Counted from the first letter of the stretch, positions 8,428 through 18,856 are shown. The stretch: DNA of 64,000 nucleotides from Candidatus Palauibacter poriticola (GCA_012270965.1 JAAXHJ010000048.1:47887-111886); one strand, 5' to 3'. Made by a program: numbers and translations. Notes: a model not told the origin generated them from the letters alone.

Positions 8428-11400
8428 GCCAGCACGATCCCTCGGGCCGGTTCTCCGTTGGCCCGTTCGATGGCTTCGACGTAGCAGGCGACCTGCGCCT
8501 CGTATTGGGTGCGCGCCGCGGCGGGGCGGCGGTCCGTCTTGTAGTCGACGACCGTCCAGAGGGGGCCGGACCCGGTGACCTCGCGGAAGGCGAGGTCCGC
8601 GACGCCCTCGACGATGGCCTCGTCCCTCCCGCCATCCCGCTCCCCAGCCGGTGCCGCGGCCTCACGCACGTGGAATACCGGGACCTCGCGCTGGACCGCG
8701 CCGGGCCCGGAGACCAGGGCGGCGCGCGCCCGGTCGAGCACTTCGTGTTCCAGCGCGCGCGCCGCGAGAGCCGCCGCCGCGACGATTTCGGTCTCGGGAC
8801 TTCCCAGCGTGCGCCCCAGAGTTCCCGCCAGCCCGTCGAGCGCGCCGGAGTTCGCGTCTAGAGGGGCCTCGGCGAGTATGCGATGGACGAGATCGCCGAA
8901 TCGCTCGCCGCCCGGACGCCCCGCCCCTTCCGCCCCCTCGGCTCCCGGCCGCGGCACGTCGATCCACGCGACATGCGTGTCCCCGTGGGCCGCGGCGTCA
9001 GCTTTGTGCGCGTCGTCGAGCTTGGCGGCGTCGTCGGGCTTGGCGGCGTCGTCGGGCTTGGCCGATTCGGCGGCGCGGCGCGCGATCGCCCCCGCCGTCA
9101 CCACCGACATCGTGCGGCGTCCCCCCGCCTCCAACTTCGCCGCGCGCGACGCCTGCCACTCCCGGTGCGCGCCCATCCCCGCCTCGAAATCCAGAGTGGG
9201 TTGTTCCTCCCTCTCGACCTCGAGCAAGCGGCGTTGGCGATCACCCGCCCCGGGGTGCGCGTCGAGATCCAGCGCCGCGGGATCCCACCACACGACGTCC
9301 GTTCCCGCTTCGGCGGCATGCAGCCCCGGCGCGACCGAGTCGCGCGGCGCGCGGTGCTGGCCGCCCTTCCCATCCGGACGGTCCAGCACCGACTCCGCGC
9401 GGAAGGCCGGGGCTCCCAGGCTCTCGGCGGAGGACGGCTGGCGGCGCGCGCCGCGGGGCGGATACACCGCCGGATTCAGCGACTCGAGCCACCATTCGCG
9501 GTCTTCCTGGGAGAATCCGCCGTGGCCATCGCGGCCGTCTCCGAGGGCCGGCACCACGAGCAAATCGCGCGCCCGCGTGGCCGCTACGTACGCGAGCCGG
9601 TCCGCCTCGGCCATTTCCCGGCGCCGCTCCGTCTCGGCGTTGTCCAGGATGTCGCGCGGGGTCGCGCCGCAGAGGCGCTGGGCCCATAGGCGCCGCCCCG
9701 CATCCATGTGCTGCGACGGCGGCTCGTGCGCCGCCGGGCAGGTCATGTCCGCCAGGATGACGACGGGGAACTCTAGGCCCTTGGCCTTGTGCACCGTCAT
9801 CATCCTCACGCCTTCGGTCCCCTCCTCGACGATGGGCGCCTCCTCGGACTGCCCGCGTTCGGCTTCGTCCTCGAGGCGGTCCAGGAACGCTCGAAACGAA
9901 GGGCTGCCCCGGCGCTCGAAGACGCGCGCCCGGTCGACGAGCCGGAGGACGTTGGCCAGCGCCTGCTCGCCCGTCGGCCAGATCGCGATGCCCGCGTGGG
10001 CGCGCGCGGCCGAGAGCAGACGCCGGAGCGTCTCCGGGATCGGACGCCGGTTCCGCTGCCGGTGGAGATCGCCAAGGAGCCCGAGCACGGTCGCCACGTC
10101 CCGCAGTTCGGGTTTCAGCGCCGTTACGTCCCTGCGGCCGTTCTCGCCGTTGTCGCCATCCGTCTCCCACCCCGCGAGCGGATGCAGCGGACCCGCGTCA
10201 ACGCCGAACTCGAACAGCGCCCGGTCGCCGAGCGAAAAGAGCGGACCCCGGAGGGCGGCGTACACCGCCAGCCGGTCGTCCGGCCACTCGATGGCCGTGA
10301 GCGCGTTCCGTACGGCAAGCACCTCCTCGCGATCATGGTACGAGCGGCCGCCGACCAGTACATGGGGAACGGCGCGGGCCTCGAGCGCGCGCACATAGGG
10401 GCGCGTCACGTCCTCCCCCCACTTCTGAAAGCGCCGGAAGAGGAGGCAGATGTGTCGGGCCTGAACCCGCACCGGACGCTCCGGATGATTCCGTTCCGTG
10501 ACGACCCAGCCCGACTCGCCGACCAGCCAGCGCACCATCTCCGCGACCGCGGCGGGGAGGGATTCCTCGACCGCGGTTCCCCAGACCCTTCCCAGTCTTC
10601 CGTACGGTCTCGGGACCGGCAGGGCGATGATGGCGGGCTGGCTCCCGACATCGCCGCGGAAGCGCGCGAGCGGCACATACTCCGCCTGGCTTCCATCCTC
10701 GGCCGCCTTCATCCGCGTCGCGAAGGCCCCGTTCACGGCGGCCTGCAAACGGGGCTGCGACCGGAAGCTCGTGGACAGGTGCAGCACCCGCGCCCGGGCG
10801 TCCCTCAGGCGGCGTTTGGTCTTCTCGTACAGCATCACGTCCGCCCGGCGGAAGCGGTAGATCGACTGCTTCGGATCCCCGACGACGAAGAGCTTACCGC
10901 TCGCGGGCACGATGTGCTCCGGCCGCGCCTCCTCCGGATCCTCGCCGCACAGGAGGAGGAGGATCTCGACCTGCAGCGGATCGGTGTCCTGGAACTCGTC
11001 GACGAAAAAGCGCGTGAAGCGTTGCCGGTAGTGCCTCCGGATCTCCGGAATGTCTCGCAGGAGGTCCCTCGCCCGGATCAGAAGGTCCACGAAGTCGAGG
11101 CATCCGTCGCGCCGCTTGACCCGCTCGTACCGCTCCGTCACGGGCCAGAGTTCGTCCCGCAGGTGCGCAGCCAGCTCCGCATCCGCCGTCTGCAGGATCT
11201 CCTCGACCTCCTCCCGGACCGCGTCGCGGCGCGCGACGACGTCGGCCTTCGCGAGTCCGCCGCCGAAGTCCCGCGAGCGAAAGCCGCGCCAGAACCAGCC
11301 GCGCCAGCGGGCACGCACGAAAGACCGCAGCCAACCCTCGAGATAGTCGTAGTCGCGGCCGCACGTCTTCTCCCTCCGCGCGATCTCGCGCACGCCGCGT

Positions 11401-12116
11401 TCGATGTGGCGCAGGTTCTGCGTGAGATAGTCGTCCGGGCGGGAAGCCAGCGGGGCGTAGGCGGCAAGCTCCCGCAGGAGGTCGAGAGCGCGGTCGAGTT
11501 CGGCCTCGCGGTCCCACTCGGGTCTGGACCACGGCGCGTCGAAGTCGCGCTGGTCCACGAGGCTGCCGGCCGCCGCCCGCAGCGCCGCGCGCGGACCGCC
11601 CGAATTCCGCGCATAGCGACGGCGCAGGGCTCTGCTCACACCGGGACCGGGATCCGCCAGCGCGCCCTCGAACCAGATCTCGAAGGCGCCGTCGAGGAGA
11701 CGGCCGGCTTCGTCCTCCGCGGCGACCCGGAAGGCCGGATCGACGCCGGCCTCGATCGGCCGTTCGCGCAACAAGTCGGCGCAGAAGGCGTGGATCGTGC
11801 CGATGTGGGCAAGCTCCAAGTGGCCCAGCGCACGCGAGAGGCGCTCGCGGGCTTCTCCGTGCTCCTCGCCGAGCCGAGCCTCCTCGATCGCCGCCCGCAG
11901 CCGGAGTTTCATCTCGCCGGCCGCCTTCTCGGTGAAGGTGACGGCGACGATGTCCTCCAGCGTGCCCAGACCGTGCCGCAGCACCTCGACGATCCGGCCC
12001 GTGAGCGCCGTCGTCTTCCCCGTCCCCGCCGCCGCTTCGACGAAGAGCGTGTCCTCGAGATCGTTCCGGATCGCGTCGCGCGCCTCCTGGTCGGCGAGTC
12101 TCCCCGGCCGGGTCAC
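8421..12116 (-). CDS. addA: AddA-type helicase-nuclease (double-strand break repair)
   Basis: The helicase-nuclease subunit of the AddAB (RexAB) complex, which unwinds and resects DNA ends to load RecA. The 1,231 residues begin with a UvrD-type Walker A (AAGTGKTT, residues 29-36), followed by FFVDEFQDTDPLQ (Walker B), and a late helicase motif TVHKAKGLEFPVVILAD. A C-terminal RecB-type nuclease domain carries VDYKTDR. The GTG start overlaps the stop of the upstream addB in a GTGA. An Ala/Asp/Lys-rich linker before the nuclease domain (KPDDAAKPDDAA) is coded by 18-bp tandem repeats near 9002-9056 and varies between relatives of this type only by inference. The TAG stop sits at the start of a dispersed repeat. 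Confidence 0.92.
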   Translation of the reverse strand: MTRPGRLADQEARDAIRNDLEDTLFVEAAAGTGKTTALTGRIVEVLRHGLGTLEDIVAVTFTEKAAGEMKLRLRAAIEEARLGEEHGEARERLSRALGHLELAHIGTIHAFCADLLRERPIEAGVDPAFRVAAEDEAGRLLDGAFEIWFEGALADPGPGVSRALRRRYARNSGGPRAALRAAAGSLVDQRDFDAPWSRPEWDREAELDRALDLLRELAAYAPLASRPDDYLTQNLRHIERGVREIARREKTCGRDYDYLEGWLRSFVRARWRGWFWRGFRSRDFGGGLAKADVVARRDAVREEVEEILQTADAELAAHLRDELWPVTERYERVKRRDGCLDFVDLLIRARDLLRDIPEIRRHYRQRFTRFFVDEFQDTDPLQVEILLLLCGEDPEEARPEHIVPASGKLFVVGDPKQSIYRFRRADVMLYEKTKRRLRDARARVLHLSTSFRSQPRLQAAVNGAFATRMKAAEDGSQAEYVPLARFRGDVGSQPAIIALPVPRPYGRLGRVWGTAVEESLPAAVAEMVRWLVGESGWVVTERNHPERPVRVQARHICLLFRRFQKWGEDVTRPYVRALEARAVPHVLVGGRSYHDREEVLAVRNALTAIEWPDDRLAVYAALRGPLFSLGDRALFEFGVDAGPLHPLAGWETDGDNGENGRRDVTALKPELRDVATVLGLLGDLHRQRNRRPIPETLRRLLSAARAHAGIAIWPTGEQALANVLRLVDRARVFERRGSPSFRAFLDRLEDEAERGQSEEAPIVEEGTEGVRMMTVHKAKGLEFPVVILADMTCPAAHEPPSQHMDAGRRLWAQRLCGATPRDILDNAETERRREMAEADRLAYVAATRARDLLVVPALGDGRDGHGGFSQEDREWWLESLNPAVYPPRGARRQPSSAESLGAPAFRAESVLDRPDGKGGQHRAPRDSVAPGLHAAEAGTDVVWWDPAALDLDAHPGAGDRQRRLLEVEREEQPTLDFEAGMGAHREWQASRAAKLEAGGRRTMSVVTAGAIARRAAESAKPDDAAKPDDAAKLDDAHKADAAAHGDTHVAWIDVPRPGAEGAEGAGRPGGERFGDLVHRILAEAPLDANSGALDGLAGTLGRTLGSPETEIVAAAALAARALEHEVLDRARAALVSGPGAVQREVPVFHVREAAAPAGERDGGRDEAIVEGVADLAFREVTGSGPLWTVVDYKTDRRPAAARTQYEAQVACYVEAIERANGEPARGIVLAL

Positions 12117-15100
12117 GGCGTCTCCCTCAGGCGCCGCAGATCGACCGGCGGAGGCTTACGCCGGGTGCGGAGTTCCTCGTCGGGCCCGCAGAGCTGCCGG
12201 TAGTCGCACCAGCCGCAGGCGTCCTCCCGCGGAAGCGCCGGAAAACTCCCGGCCTCGAACGCCCCGCGCAGGATCTCGCTCAGGACCCCCGCCGCTTCGA
12301 GCGCCCGATCGTCGAGCGGCACGACGTGGTCCCGAAACTCGCCATCGGCCGTGCAGTAGTACAGCCGCCCCGATTCCACTCGCTGTTCCGGGAACAGCGT
12401 CTGGGCGGCGAGCCCGTAGAGGACCGGCTGCAGGATCTCGCCTCCCTGAATCGTCGCTCCCGCCTTCGCCCAATACCGGCCGGTCTTGTGGTCCGTGACC
12501 CGCAAGACGCCGGCCGGGGTCCGTTCGATGAGGTCGATGGCGCCGCGGAGCTTCAGTCCGACGTCCAAGTCGACCGGCTCCCTCACGGAGCGCGCGTCGC
12601 GGCCGGGATCCCGGGGGAGCCCGAAGGAAAGCTCGAAGCGCCACGGCTCGAAGGGTGACGGGCTGTCGCTCTCGTGCCGCAGCCACTCCCGCAAGTCCTG
12701 CCGGATCAACTCGATGCCGTCGTCCCACACCCGGTCGATCGCCGGCACGAGACGGTCGCGGAAGTCCTCCGCCACCCTCTCGAGCACCTCCTCGAGGATC
12801 TCGGATACCCGCGCGCCGTTCTCCGGCCCCACCGGAAGGAGGGGACGCTTCTCCGTGCTCTCGGCCTGGAGCCGGGTAAGGAGTTCGAACTGGACTTGAT
12901 GCACGAGCGAACCGCGCTGCAGCGGGTCGAGCGCCTCGATCCCGGTCGGTTCCTCGCGCGGGCGCAGACCCTGAATCGCCTGGAGATAGAAGCGGTACGG
13001 GCACGCCGCGAAGTGCTGCAGCGCCGTAACCGAGTAGGGACGCGCGTCGGGCGATTCCTTCGCCAGCGCCGCCGCCGCCCGCTCGGAGAGCTGAACGAGT
13101 CCGTCCGCCCACGTCCAGCGCGGCACCTCCCAGCGGTAGGCGCGGAAACGGAGGGCGCGCGCCAAGTGGGGGTTCGAGTGGAGGAGATGACCCGCCGCCT
13201 TCACCGCGCGTCCTCCGCGGACGTCGTGCTTGTCCAGTTCGTCGAGCACCGCAAGGTCGTACTCGGCCTCGTCGATCGCCTGTGCGCGGCGTTTCGGCGC
13301 CGGCCAACCGATCCGCGCATCGGAGACCTCCTCCGCCCGCTGTGCAAGTTCCTCGAAGCCGGGCAGCCGGCCCTCCGCAGCGCGTATCGCCTCGAGCGCG
13401 TAGAAGGAGGGCACCCGGGGCCGGGTCTTCACGGCGTCGATGCGCGGGTAGGAGAGAACGACCTGCCTCCGCGCCGCTCCGACCGCGAGCCTGAAGGCGA
13501 GCCGCTCCCGCCCAACGCGGTCGTGGTTCGTTGCGAGACGGCCGGGAGCCAGCCGCCGCCCCATCTCGTCGAGCAGGATCGGATCTTCCCCGATCTTGGG
13601 AGGGAACACGCGCTCGGCCATGCCGGGGACGAATACGACGTCGAAGGCGAGCCCCCGCGCCGCATCGATGGGCCCGATGAACACGCGGCCGTAACGGTTC
13701 GCGGGCGGAGGTTCGGGGACCTCGAGGAGTCGCGGCGTGAGAACGCGCAGCACCTCGTCCAGGGCGACCGGACCGAGAGGCCCCATCGGCGCGAGGTCGG
13801 ACAGGGCGGCGAGCACGCTTGCGGGCCGGCGAAGCGAGTGGGCGGCGAGGGGGGTCAGCGCGGCCAGCCAACTCTCCCAGCGGGCCTCCCGGGGCAACTC
13901 GGACAGCTCCGACAGCAACGGGAGTGCGTATTCCCGCAGGGAGTCGAGATTGGCCCGCTTCCGGTCGGTCCACGCGAGGCGCGGGTGTTCGGCATCCTCC
14001 GCCTCCAAGGCGGCACGCTTGTACTCGAGTTGCGCGGCCAGACCATCGAGTCGCCGCTCCCAGCGCTCCAGGCCCCCAACGACGGCCGCGTCGACGAGCA
14101 GCCCCTCCCAGCGGCGCGGGTTCCGTCCCGGGTTCTCTCCCCCCTCCGGCACCTCCCCAATCGACACGTACTCCGAGAAGCGAAGCGCGGAGTAGTCGTC
14201 GGCCCGGCAACGGAGAAGGGCCAGAAAGGCCCGGCCCGCCGGATCCGGACGCCGCGCGCCGTCCGCGAACCAAGGACGGATTCCCGCACGGTTGAGCGCC
14301 TCCTCCAGGTATGGCCGATAGTCTTCGGGCTGACGGAGGAGGATCGCGCACCGATCGAAGGGCGTTCCGGCCTCGGCGAGCGAGGCGAGCCTGCGCGCGA
14401 TCTCCACGGCTTCCCGGCCCTCGCCGGGAGCGGAGAACACGGTGACCGCATCGTCCGCCGCGGATTCCGCCGGCACCGGACCGAAGAGGTGCGCATGGAG
14501 GCGCCCGATCGCCCCCCCGGCGGCCCTGGCGGCCCCGGAGGTCGGAGGCGGACCGGAGGGGCGCGCGCCCGCGTCCTCCAGCGCCCGCAGCGTGCGGTCA
14601 TCCCCCTCGGGCACGGTCGCGAGCAGCCCGCGGCCTCGCTCGATGAGCGCCGCGACGAACCGTCCCTCCATTTCCGTCCAGATGCGGGCGTCCAGAATCA
14701 GGAGGCGCCCGTCCTCGACCCCCGGCCGGGCGTCCGGATCGTGGAGCGCCGAGAGCGCGGCCTTGAACACGCCGGCTCGATCCGCCAGTCCGGCCGCCCT
14801 CCATTCCGCCTCGACCGCTTCGCAGAGGGCGGCGAGGGCCGCGTCGACGGGAGCGATCTCCGACCGCGTGACGCCCGCCATGCGGAGGGCGTCCACGGCT
14901 CCTCCCACGGCGCGAACGAAGCCGGGCGTGTCCGACACCGCCGCCAGGCGGCCGAGCTTCCGCCCTTCGAGCCCCGCCAACGCTCGGGCCACGATAGCGT
15001 CGCGAGCCGCCGCACCGCCGATCGCCCTCCCGTCGGAAGCGAGCCGCGAGAGCGCGACCTCGCGAGCCAGGAGGCGCAGCGTGGTGCGGCGCCAGCCCAT

Positions 15101-15280
15101 GGCGGCCCCGGCCCTCCGGGCCCCGCGCAGGAGCAGCTCGTGAGGCCCGGACAGCGTCTCTCCGATGACCGTCACACCCTCCCGGGACGGTCGCTCCGCG
15201 AGCCATTCGCGCGCGGCGTCGAAGCGCACGGCGGCGGTTGGGGAGACGATGAGGCGGGCGGAGGGCGCGGGCATGCACAC
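12113..15280 (-). CDS. addB: AddB-type nuclease subunit
   Basis: Partner of AddA in end resection. The 1,055-residue protein has an inactive helicase-like N-terminal part without a Walker A motif at the expected place. Its C-terminal PD-(D/E)XK nuclease domain carries VTDHKTGRYW. Four cysteines fit the AddB iron-sulfur staple: one in FAACPYRFY and C1022-x2-C1025-x5-C1031 (CGWCDYRQLC). The reading frame opens with GTG-TGC-ATG, so the real start may be the ATG two codons later (15272-15274). The order addB then addA is the usual one. No recD or recC is present here. Confidence 0.88.
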   Translation of the reverse strand: MCMPAPSARLIVSPTAAVRFDAAREWLAERPSREGVTVIGETLSGPHELLLRGARRAGAAMGWRRTTLRLLAREVALSRLASDGRAIGGAAARDAIVARALAGLEGRKLGRLAAVSDTPGFVRAVGGAVDALRMAGVTRSEIAPVDAALAALCEAVEAEWRAAGLADRAGVFKAALSALHDPDARPGVEDGRLLILDARIWTEMEGRFVAALIERGRGLLATVPEGDDRTLRALEDAGARPSGPPPTSGAARAAGGAIGRLHAHLFGPVPAESAADDAVTVFSAPGEGREAVEIARRLASLAEAGTPFDRCAILLRQPEDYRPYLEEALNRAGIRPWFADGARRPDPAGRAFLALLRCRADDYSALRFSEYVSIGEVPEGGENPGRNPRRWEGLLVDAAVVGGLERWERRLDGLAAQLEYKRAALEAEDAEHPRLAWTDRKRANLDSLREYALPLLSELSELPREARWESWLAALTPLAAHSLRRPASVLAALSDLAPMGPLGPVALDEVLRVLTPRLLEVPEPPPANRYGRVFIGPIDAARGLAFDVVFVPGMAERVFPPKIGEDPILLDEMGRRLAPGRLATNHDRVGRERLAFRLAVGAARRQVVLSYPRIDAVKTRPRVPSFYALEAIRAAEGRLPGFEELAQRAEEVSDARIGWPAPKRRAQAIDEAEYDLAVLDELDKHDVRGGRAVKAAGHLLHSNPHLARALRFRAYRWEVPRWTWADGLVQLSERAAAALAKESPDARPYSVTALQHFAACPYRFYLQAIQGLRPREEPTGIEALDPLQRGSLVHQVQFELLTRLQAESTEKRPLLPVGPENGARVSEILEEVLERVAEDFRDRLVPAIDRVWDDGIELIRQDLREWLRHESDSPSPFEPWRFELSFGLPRDPGRDARSVREPVDLDVGLKLRGAIDLIERTPAGVLRVTDHKTGRYWAKAGATIQGGEILQPVLYGLAAQTLFPEQRVESGRLYYCTADGEFRDHVVPLDDRALEAAGVLSEILRGAFEAGSFPALPREDACGWCDYRQLCGPDEELRTRRKPPPVDLRRLRETP

Positions 15281-15320
15281 AACCTATCGCCGCGAACGCA
15301 ACGCGCCATCAACGCCCCCC

Positions 15321-15424
15321 ACCGGCCCGCGGCGAAACCACGCCGCGTTTGGGCGGCGCCGCCTTCGCTTGAACGCTGCCTTCGCCTCAACGCTGCCTTC
15401 GCCTCAACGCTGCGCCACGGCCCG
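15321..15424 (+). repeat. Dispersed palindromic repeat, copy B, with internal 17-bp array
   Basis: Intergenic copy of the dispersed repeat. The left arm CCCGCGGCGAAACCACGCC leads into a centre like GCGTTTGGGCGGCGCCGCC. The sub-unit GCCTTCGCYTSAACGCT is then repeated three times in tandem (15361-15377, 15378-15394, 15395-15411); other copies have it once. The region between addB and the amidohydrolase is otherwise featureless, and TAGCAGCCCGTGG recurs at 15505-15517, where it provides the GTG start of the next gene. Confidence 0.6.
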
Positions 15425-15513
15425 CCAAGCGTGCGCCGCTTGACGCCGCCGATGGCCGCGGACGATCCTCAAGAATGACGCTCGCGCACCGCTTCACCTC
15501 CGCGTAGCAGCCC

Positions 15514-16965
15514 GTGGCCGCCGTCGACCGCCGCGACTTCATGCGGGGCGCCGCGCTGGCCGGCGCCGGGCTCGCCCTCGGCTGCGGCGGGGAGGACCGG
15601 CGGACGGAACGGGCGGCACCCACCGGCGGCTCCGCCGGGACAGCTCCCCCGGGCGGCTCGGCCGGGCCGCCCCCCCCGCTGCTCATCGACCGGGCCAGCG
15701 TCTTCGACGTAAGGGCCGGCACCATGCGCCCGAACACGAGTGTCCTCGTCCAAGCCGGCCGCATCGGAGCGGTCGCCCCCGGCACCGAGCTGAACGCCGA
15801 TTCCGGCGCCGCCCAAGGCGCGGCGCGCATCGACGGGTCCGGCCTCTTCGTCCTCCCCGGACTCATCGACGCGCACGTACACGTCACCCACATCCTCTAC
15901 CAGTCGTACATGACCGGCGACGAGGTCCTGCCCTTCTATCTCGGACACGGAGTGACCTCGATCCGGAGCACGGGAGACAACGTCCCGGCCCAGCGCCTCG
16001 TCGAGCGCTACGCCGACGAGCGCCCGGAGATCTCTCCCAACGTCTTCCGGTGCAGCTTCCTCATCGACGGCAACCCGCCCTGGCATCCCGACGTGGGCTG
16101 GTATCTGGCGACCCCCGCCGATGTGGACCCCTTCGTGGCGGACATGGCGGCGTGGGGCGTGAAGACGCTCAAGATCTACGTCGGCACCGGGCGCGAGGTC
16201 GGGCGCCGCGTGATCGAGGCCGGCCACGAGCACGGTCTCGTCGTGAGCGGACACCTCCTCGACTATCATACGGCGGACGCCGTCCGCGACGGGATCGACT
16301 GCATCGAGCACATCTATACGGTGTCCAACTTCCTCCTCGACGACCCCAACGACCGCCATTCGATCAACCTCGACTCGGACGAGGCGCGCCGCCTCATCGA
16401 CATCATCGCCGAGCACGGGGCGCGCGTCGACCCGACGCTCATGGTCTTCTGGGGAACGCTCCTCTTCATGGACCTCCCGGAGGTCTACGGACACCCCGAC
16501 CACGACGCCATGCCGGCCCGCCTCAAGGCGTTCTGGGACAAGGACCGGGAGAGGCGAATCCTGGACTGGGGCGCGGCGCCCCTCTCGGTGCGCGAGGGCA
16601 CGTGGGAGAAATATCTGCGGCTCACCGGCATGCTGCGCGAAGCCGGCGTACAGTTGCTCGTCGGGACCGACGCGCCGGAGCCGCAGGTCGCGCCGGGCGC
16701 TTCGCTGCACCACGAGATGGAGTTCCTCGCCGAAGCCGGCATGCCGGCCCGAGAAGTCCTCACCGCCGCCACCCTCGAGAACGCGCGGATTCTGAGGGAG
16801 GATGGAAATCGCGGCGCCGTCGAGGCCGGGCTGGAGGCCGATCTCGTACTCCTCGAAGCGGACCCTCTCGAGGACATCCGCCACACGAGGCGGATCCGGA
16901 CCGTCGTGCGCGCCGGACGCGCGCTCGATCCCGCCGACATCCTCTCCGCGGCACCCGCCGGATAA
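15514..16965 (+). CDS. Amidohydrolase, Tat-exported lipoprotein
   Basis: Metal-dependent hydrolase of the amidohydrolase superfamily (imidazolonepropionase/prolidase-like branch), acting on an unknown cyclic amide or peptide substrate outside the cytoplasm. The leader begins RRDFM, a twin-arginine motif, and ends in LALGCGG, a lipobox, so it is probably a Tat-exported lipoprotein. Metal ligands seen: HVH in LPGLIDAHVHVTH, a candidate bridging Lys in KTLKIYVG, His in SGHLLDY, His in IEHIYT and Asp in GTDAPEP. The length of 483 residues is normal. The start is GTG at 15514; an alternative start is not obvious because the upstream sequence is repeat DNA. Confidence 0.87.
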   Translation: MAAVDRRDFMRGAALAGAGLALGCGGEDRRTERAAPTGGSAGTAPPGGSAGPPPPLLIDRASVFDVRAGTMRPNTSVLVQAGRIGAVAPGTELNADSGAAQGAARIDGSGLFVLPGLIDAHVHVTHILYQSYMTGDEVLPFYLGHGVTSIRSTGDNVPAQRLVERYADERPEISPNVFRCSFLIDGNPPWHPDVGWYLATPADVDPFVADMAAWGVKTLKIYVGTGREVGRRVIEAGHEHGLVVSGHLLDYHTADAVRDGIDCIEHIYTVSNFLLDDPNDRHSINLDSDEARRLIDIIAEHGARVDPTLMVFWGTLLFMDLPEVYGHPDHDAMPARLKAFWDKDRERRILDWGAAPLSVREGTWEKYLRLTGMLREAGVQLLVGTDAPEPQVAPGASLHHEMEFLAEAGMPAREVLTAATLENARILREDGNRGAVEAGLEADLVLLEADPLEDIRHTRRIRTVVRAGRALDPADILSAAPAG

Positions 16966-16987
16966 TCCCCGCAACCCGGGATTCGGC

Positions 16988-17052
16988 CCGGCAGCCCGGG
17001 GCAAGGCCCCGCCGCGTTCGAGCGCGCCGCGGCTCGCCTGAACGCTGCGCCC
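16988..17052 (+). repeat. Dispersed palindromic repeat, copy C
   Basis: GGCAGCCCGGGGCAAGGCCC, then CGCGTTCGAGCG, and a mirror half ending CTGAACGCTGC, matching copies B, D and F. It lies 23 bases after the amidohydrolase stop and could form a hairpin that ends transcription. Confidence 0.5.
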
Positions 17053-17185
17053 GGCACCGCATCTCGACGGGGCGGGCGCGGGGGCCGACATTACACTTCC
17101 GGCCGCGCAGGCCGCTCCGGCCGGCGCCGGGCAGGCGAGTGCCGCCATCCAGCCAGGAGTACAGTCAGGAGTTAGGAGGAAGACG

Positions 17186-18856
17186 ATGAAGACACGACCC
17201 TGGACCCTCATCCTTCTTCTCGCCACGGGACTCGCGTGCGCGGAGGCGAGTCGGGACGATCCCTCCGCGGGGGCGGTCGAACTGGCGGCGCTCGACGCGG
17301 TGTTCGCGGACTACAGCGCCGCGGACGGCCCCGGGTGCGCCTTCGCGGTCTCGCGGGATGGGCAGCAGGTCATGGCCCGCGCCTACGGCTTGGCGAACCT
17401 CGAGTGGGACGTGCCGAACACGCCCGAGACCGTGTTCGAGCCGGGCTCGGTCTCGAAGCAGTTCACCGCGGCGGCCACGATCCTGCTCGCGCTGGACGGC
17501 CGCATCGACCTCGACGACGACATCCGGGAGTATTTCCCCGAGCTGCCCGACTACGGCGAACCCATCACGGTACGGATGCTCATCCACCACACGAGCGGGC
17601 TCCGCGACTGGGGGTCGGTCGCCGGCATCCACGGCTGGGCGCGGACGACCCGCATCCACACGCACAAGCACGCGCTCGACATCGCGAGCCGCCAGCGCGC
17701 CCTCAACTACGAACCGGGCCGCTACTACTCGTACACGAACACCGGATACAACCTCCAGGCGATGCTCGTGGAGCGCGTGACCGGACAGACCTTCGACGAG
17801 TTCTCGCAGGAGCGCATCTTCGGCCCCCTCGGCATGACGAAGACGCAGTGGCGGGACGATTTCACCGAGATCGTCGAGGAGCGCTCGATCGGATACCGGC
17901 GCGGCGACGACGGCGAATGGCACATGCTGATGCCGTTCGAGAACGTGCATGGCAACGGCGGCCTGCTCACGACCGTCGGCGACCTGCTCAGCTTCACCCG
18001 CAACCTCGATACCGGCGAGGTCGGCGGGCCCGAGTTCATCCGACTCATGCACGAGCAGGGGGTGCTCGACTCGGGGCGGCAGCTCAGTTACGCGGGCGGT
18101 CTCTTCGTCGGCGAATACAAGGGCGTGCGCGAGGTCCAGCACTCCGGAGGCACCGCGGCGTACCGCGGCTTCCTCACGCGCTTCCCCGACCACGGGCTCG
18201 CGGTGTCGGTGATGTGCAACGTGGGCGAGGCCAACCCCGGCGGGCTCGCCCGCGCCGTGGCCGAACTCTATCTCGGCGACGTGATCGACGAGGAGGCGCC
18301 GGAGGATCCGGCGGGTGCGGAGGTGGACCCGGCCCGCGTCGCCGCCTTCGCCGGCGGATACCGCGACACCCGCACGGGTCAGTTCATGGAGTTGACGGCG
18401 GACGGCGCCGCGCTGCGCATGGGCGGAGGGCCGGGCGGGATGTCCCTCGCGGCCGTGAGTGAGACCGAGTTCGCCTCCCCGGCCGGCGTCTCCATCGCCT
18501 TCGACGCGGCCGGCGGCGGAGCGAGGCCCGGGGCCACCATGGACACGCCGGTCGCCGATGACGTGAGGATCGAACCCGTGGAGGGGTTCGAGCCCACCGC
18601 TTCGGAGCTGGCCGCCTACGTGGGCGCCTACCACAGCGACGAGGCGGAGGTGACGTACTGGGTCGAGGTCGAGGACGGCGGTCTCGTATTGAGGGACCGT
18701 TACGGGGACGGGCCGTCGCTGGAGCCGGTCTATCCCGACGCGTTCAGGCAGGGAGGCAGCACGTTCATCTTCCGGCGCGACGAGACCGGCCGCGTCACGC
18801 AGGCGAGCCTGAGCCAGGGGCGCGTCTGGGACCTGCGCTTCGAACGGCTGCCGTAG
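17186..18856 (+). CDS. Class C beta-lactamase-family serine hydrolase, lipoprotein
   Basis: Second serine hydrolase of the window, 556 residues. The leader has a lipobox (ATGLAC, Cys18), so it is probably anchored to a membrane. Active-site motifs: Ser88-x-x-Lys91 (SVSK), Tyr183-Thr-Asn185 and His319-Ser-Gly-Gly. Two C-terminal beta-rich modules follow (YVGAYHSDEAEVTYWVEV), resembling DUF3471-type or lipocalin-like domains of this family. The ATG has a strong ribosome-binding site (GGAGTTAGGAGGA). Substrate unknown; not related closely enough to the first gene of the window to call a recent duplicate. Confidence 0.87.
   Translation: MKTRPWTLILLLATGLACAEASRDDPSAGAVELAALDAVFADYSAADGPGCAFAVSRDGQQVMARAYGLANLEWDVPNTPETVFEPGSVSKQFTAAATILLALDGRIDLDDDIREYFPELPDYGEPITVRMLIHHTSGLRDWGSVAGIHGWARTTRIHTHKHALDIASRQRALNYEPGRYYSYTNTGYNLQAMLVERVTGQTFDEFSQERIFGPLGMTKTQWRDDFTEIVEERSIGYRRGDDGEWHMLMPFENVHGNGGLLTTVGDLLSFTRNLDTGEVGGPEFIRLMHEQGVLDSGRQLSYAGGLFVGEYKGVREVQHSGGTAAYRGFLTRFPDHGLAVSVMCNVGEANPGGLARAVAELYLGDVIDEEAPEDPAGAEVDPARVAAFAGGYRDTRTGQFMELTADGAALRMGGGPGGMSLAAVSETEFASPAGVSIAFDAAGGGARPGATMDTPVADDVRIEPVEGFEPTASELAAYVGAYHSDEAEVTYWVEVEDGGLVLRDRYGDGPSLEPVYPDAFRQGGSTFIFRRDETGRVTQASLSQGRVWDLRFERLP

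Noticed and set aside
45..18856. The two serine hydrolases as antibiotic-resistance beta-lactamases
   Set aside because: They share the fold motifs of class C, but their C-terminal extra domains and low similarity to AmpC suggest general peptidase/esterase roles.
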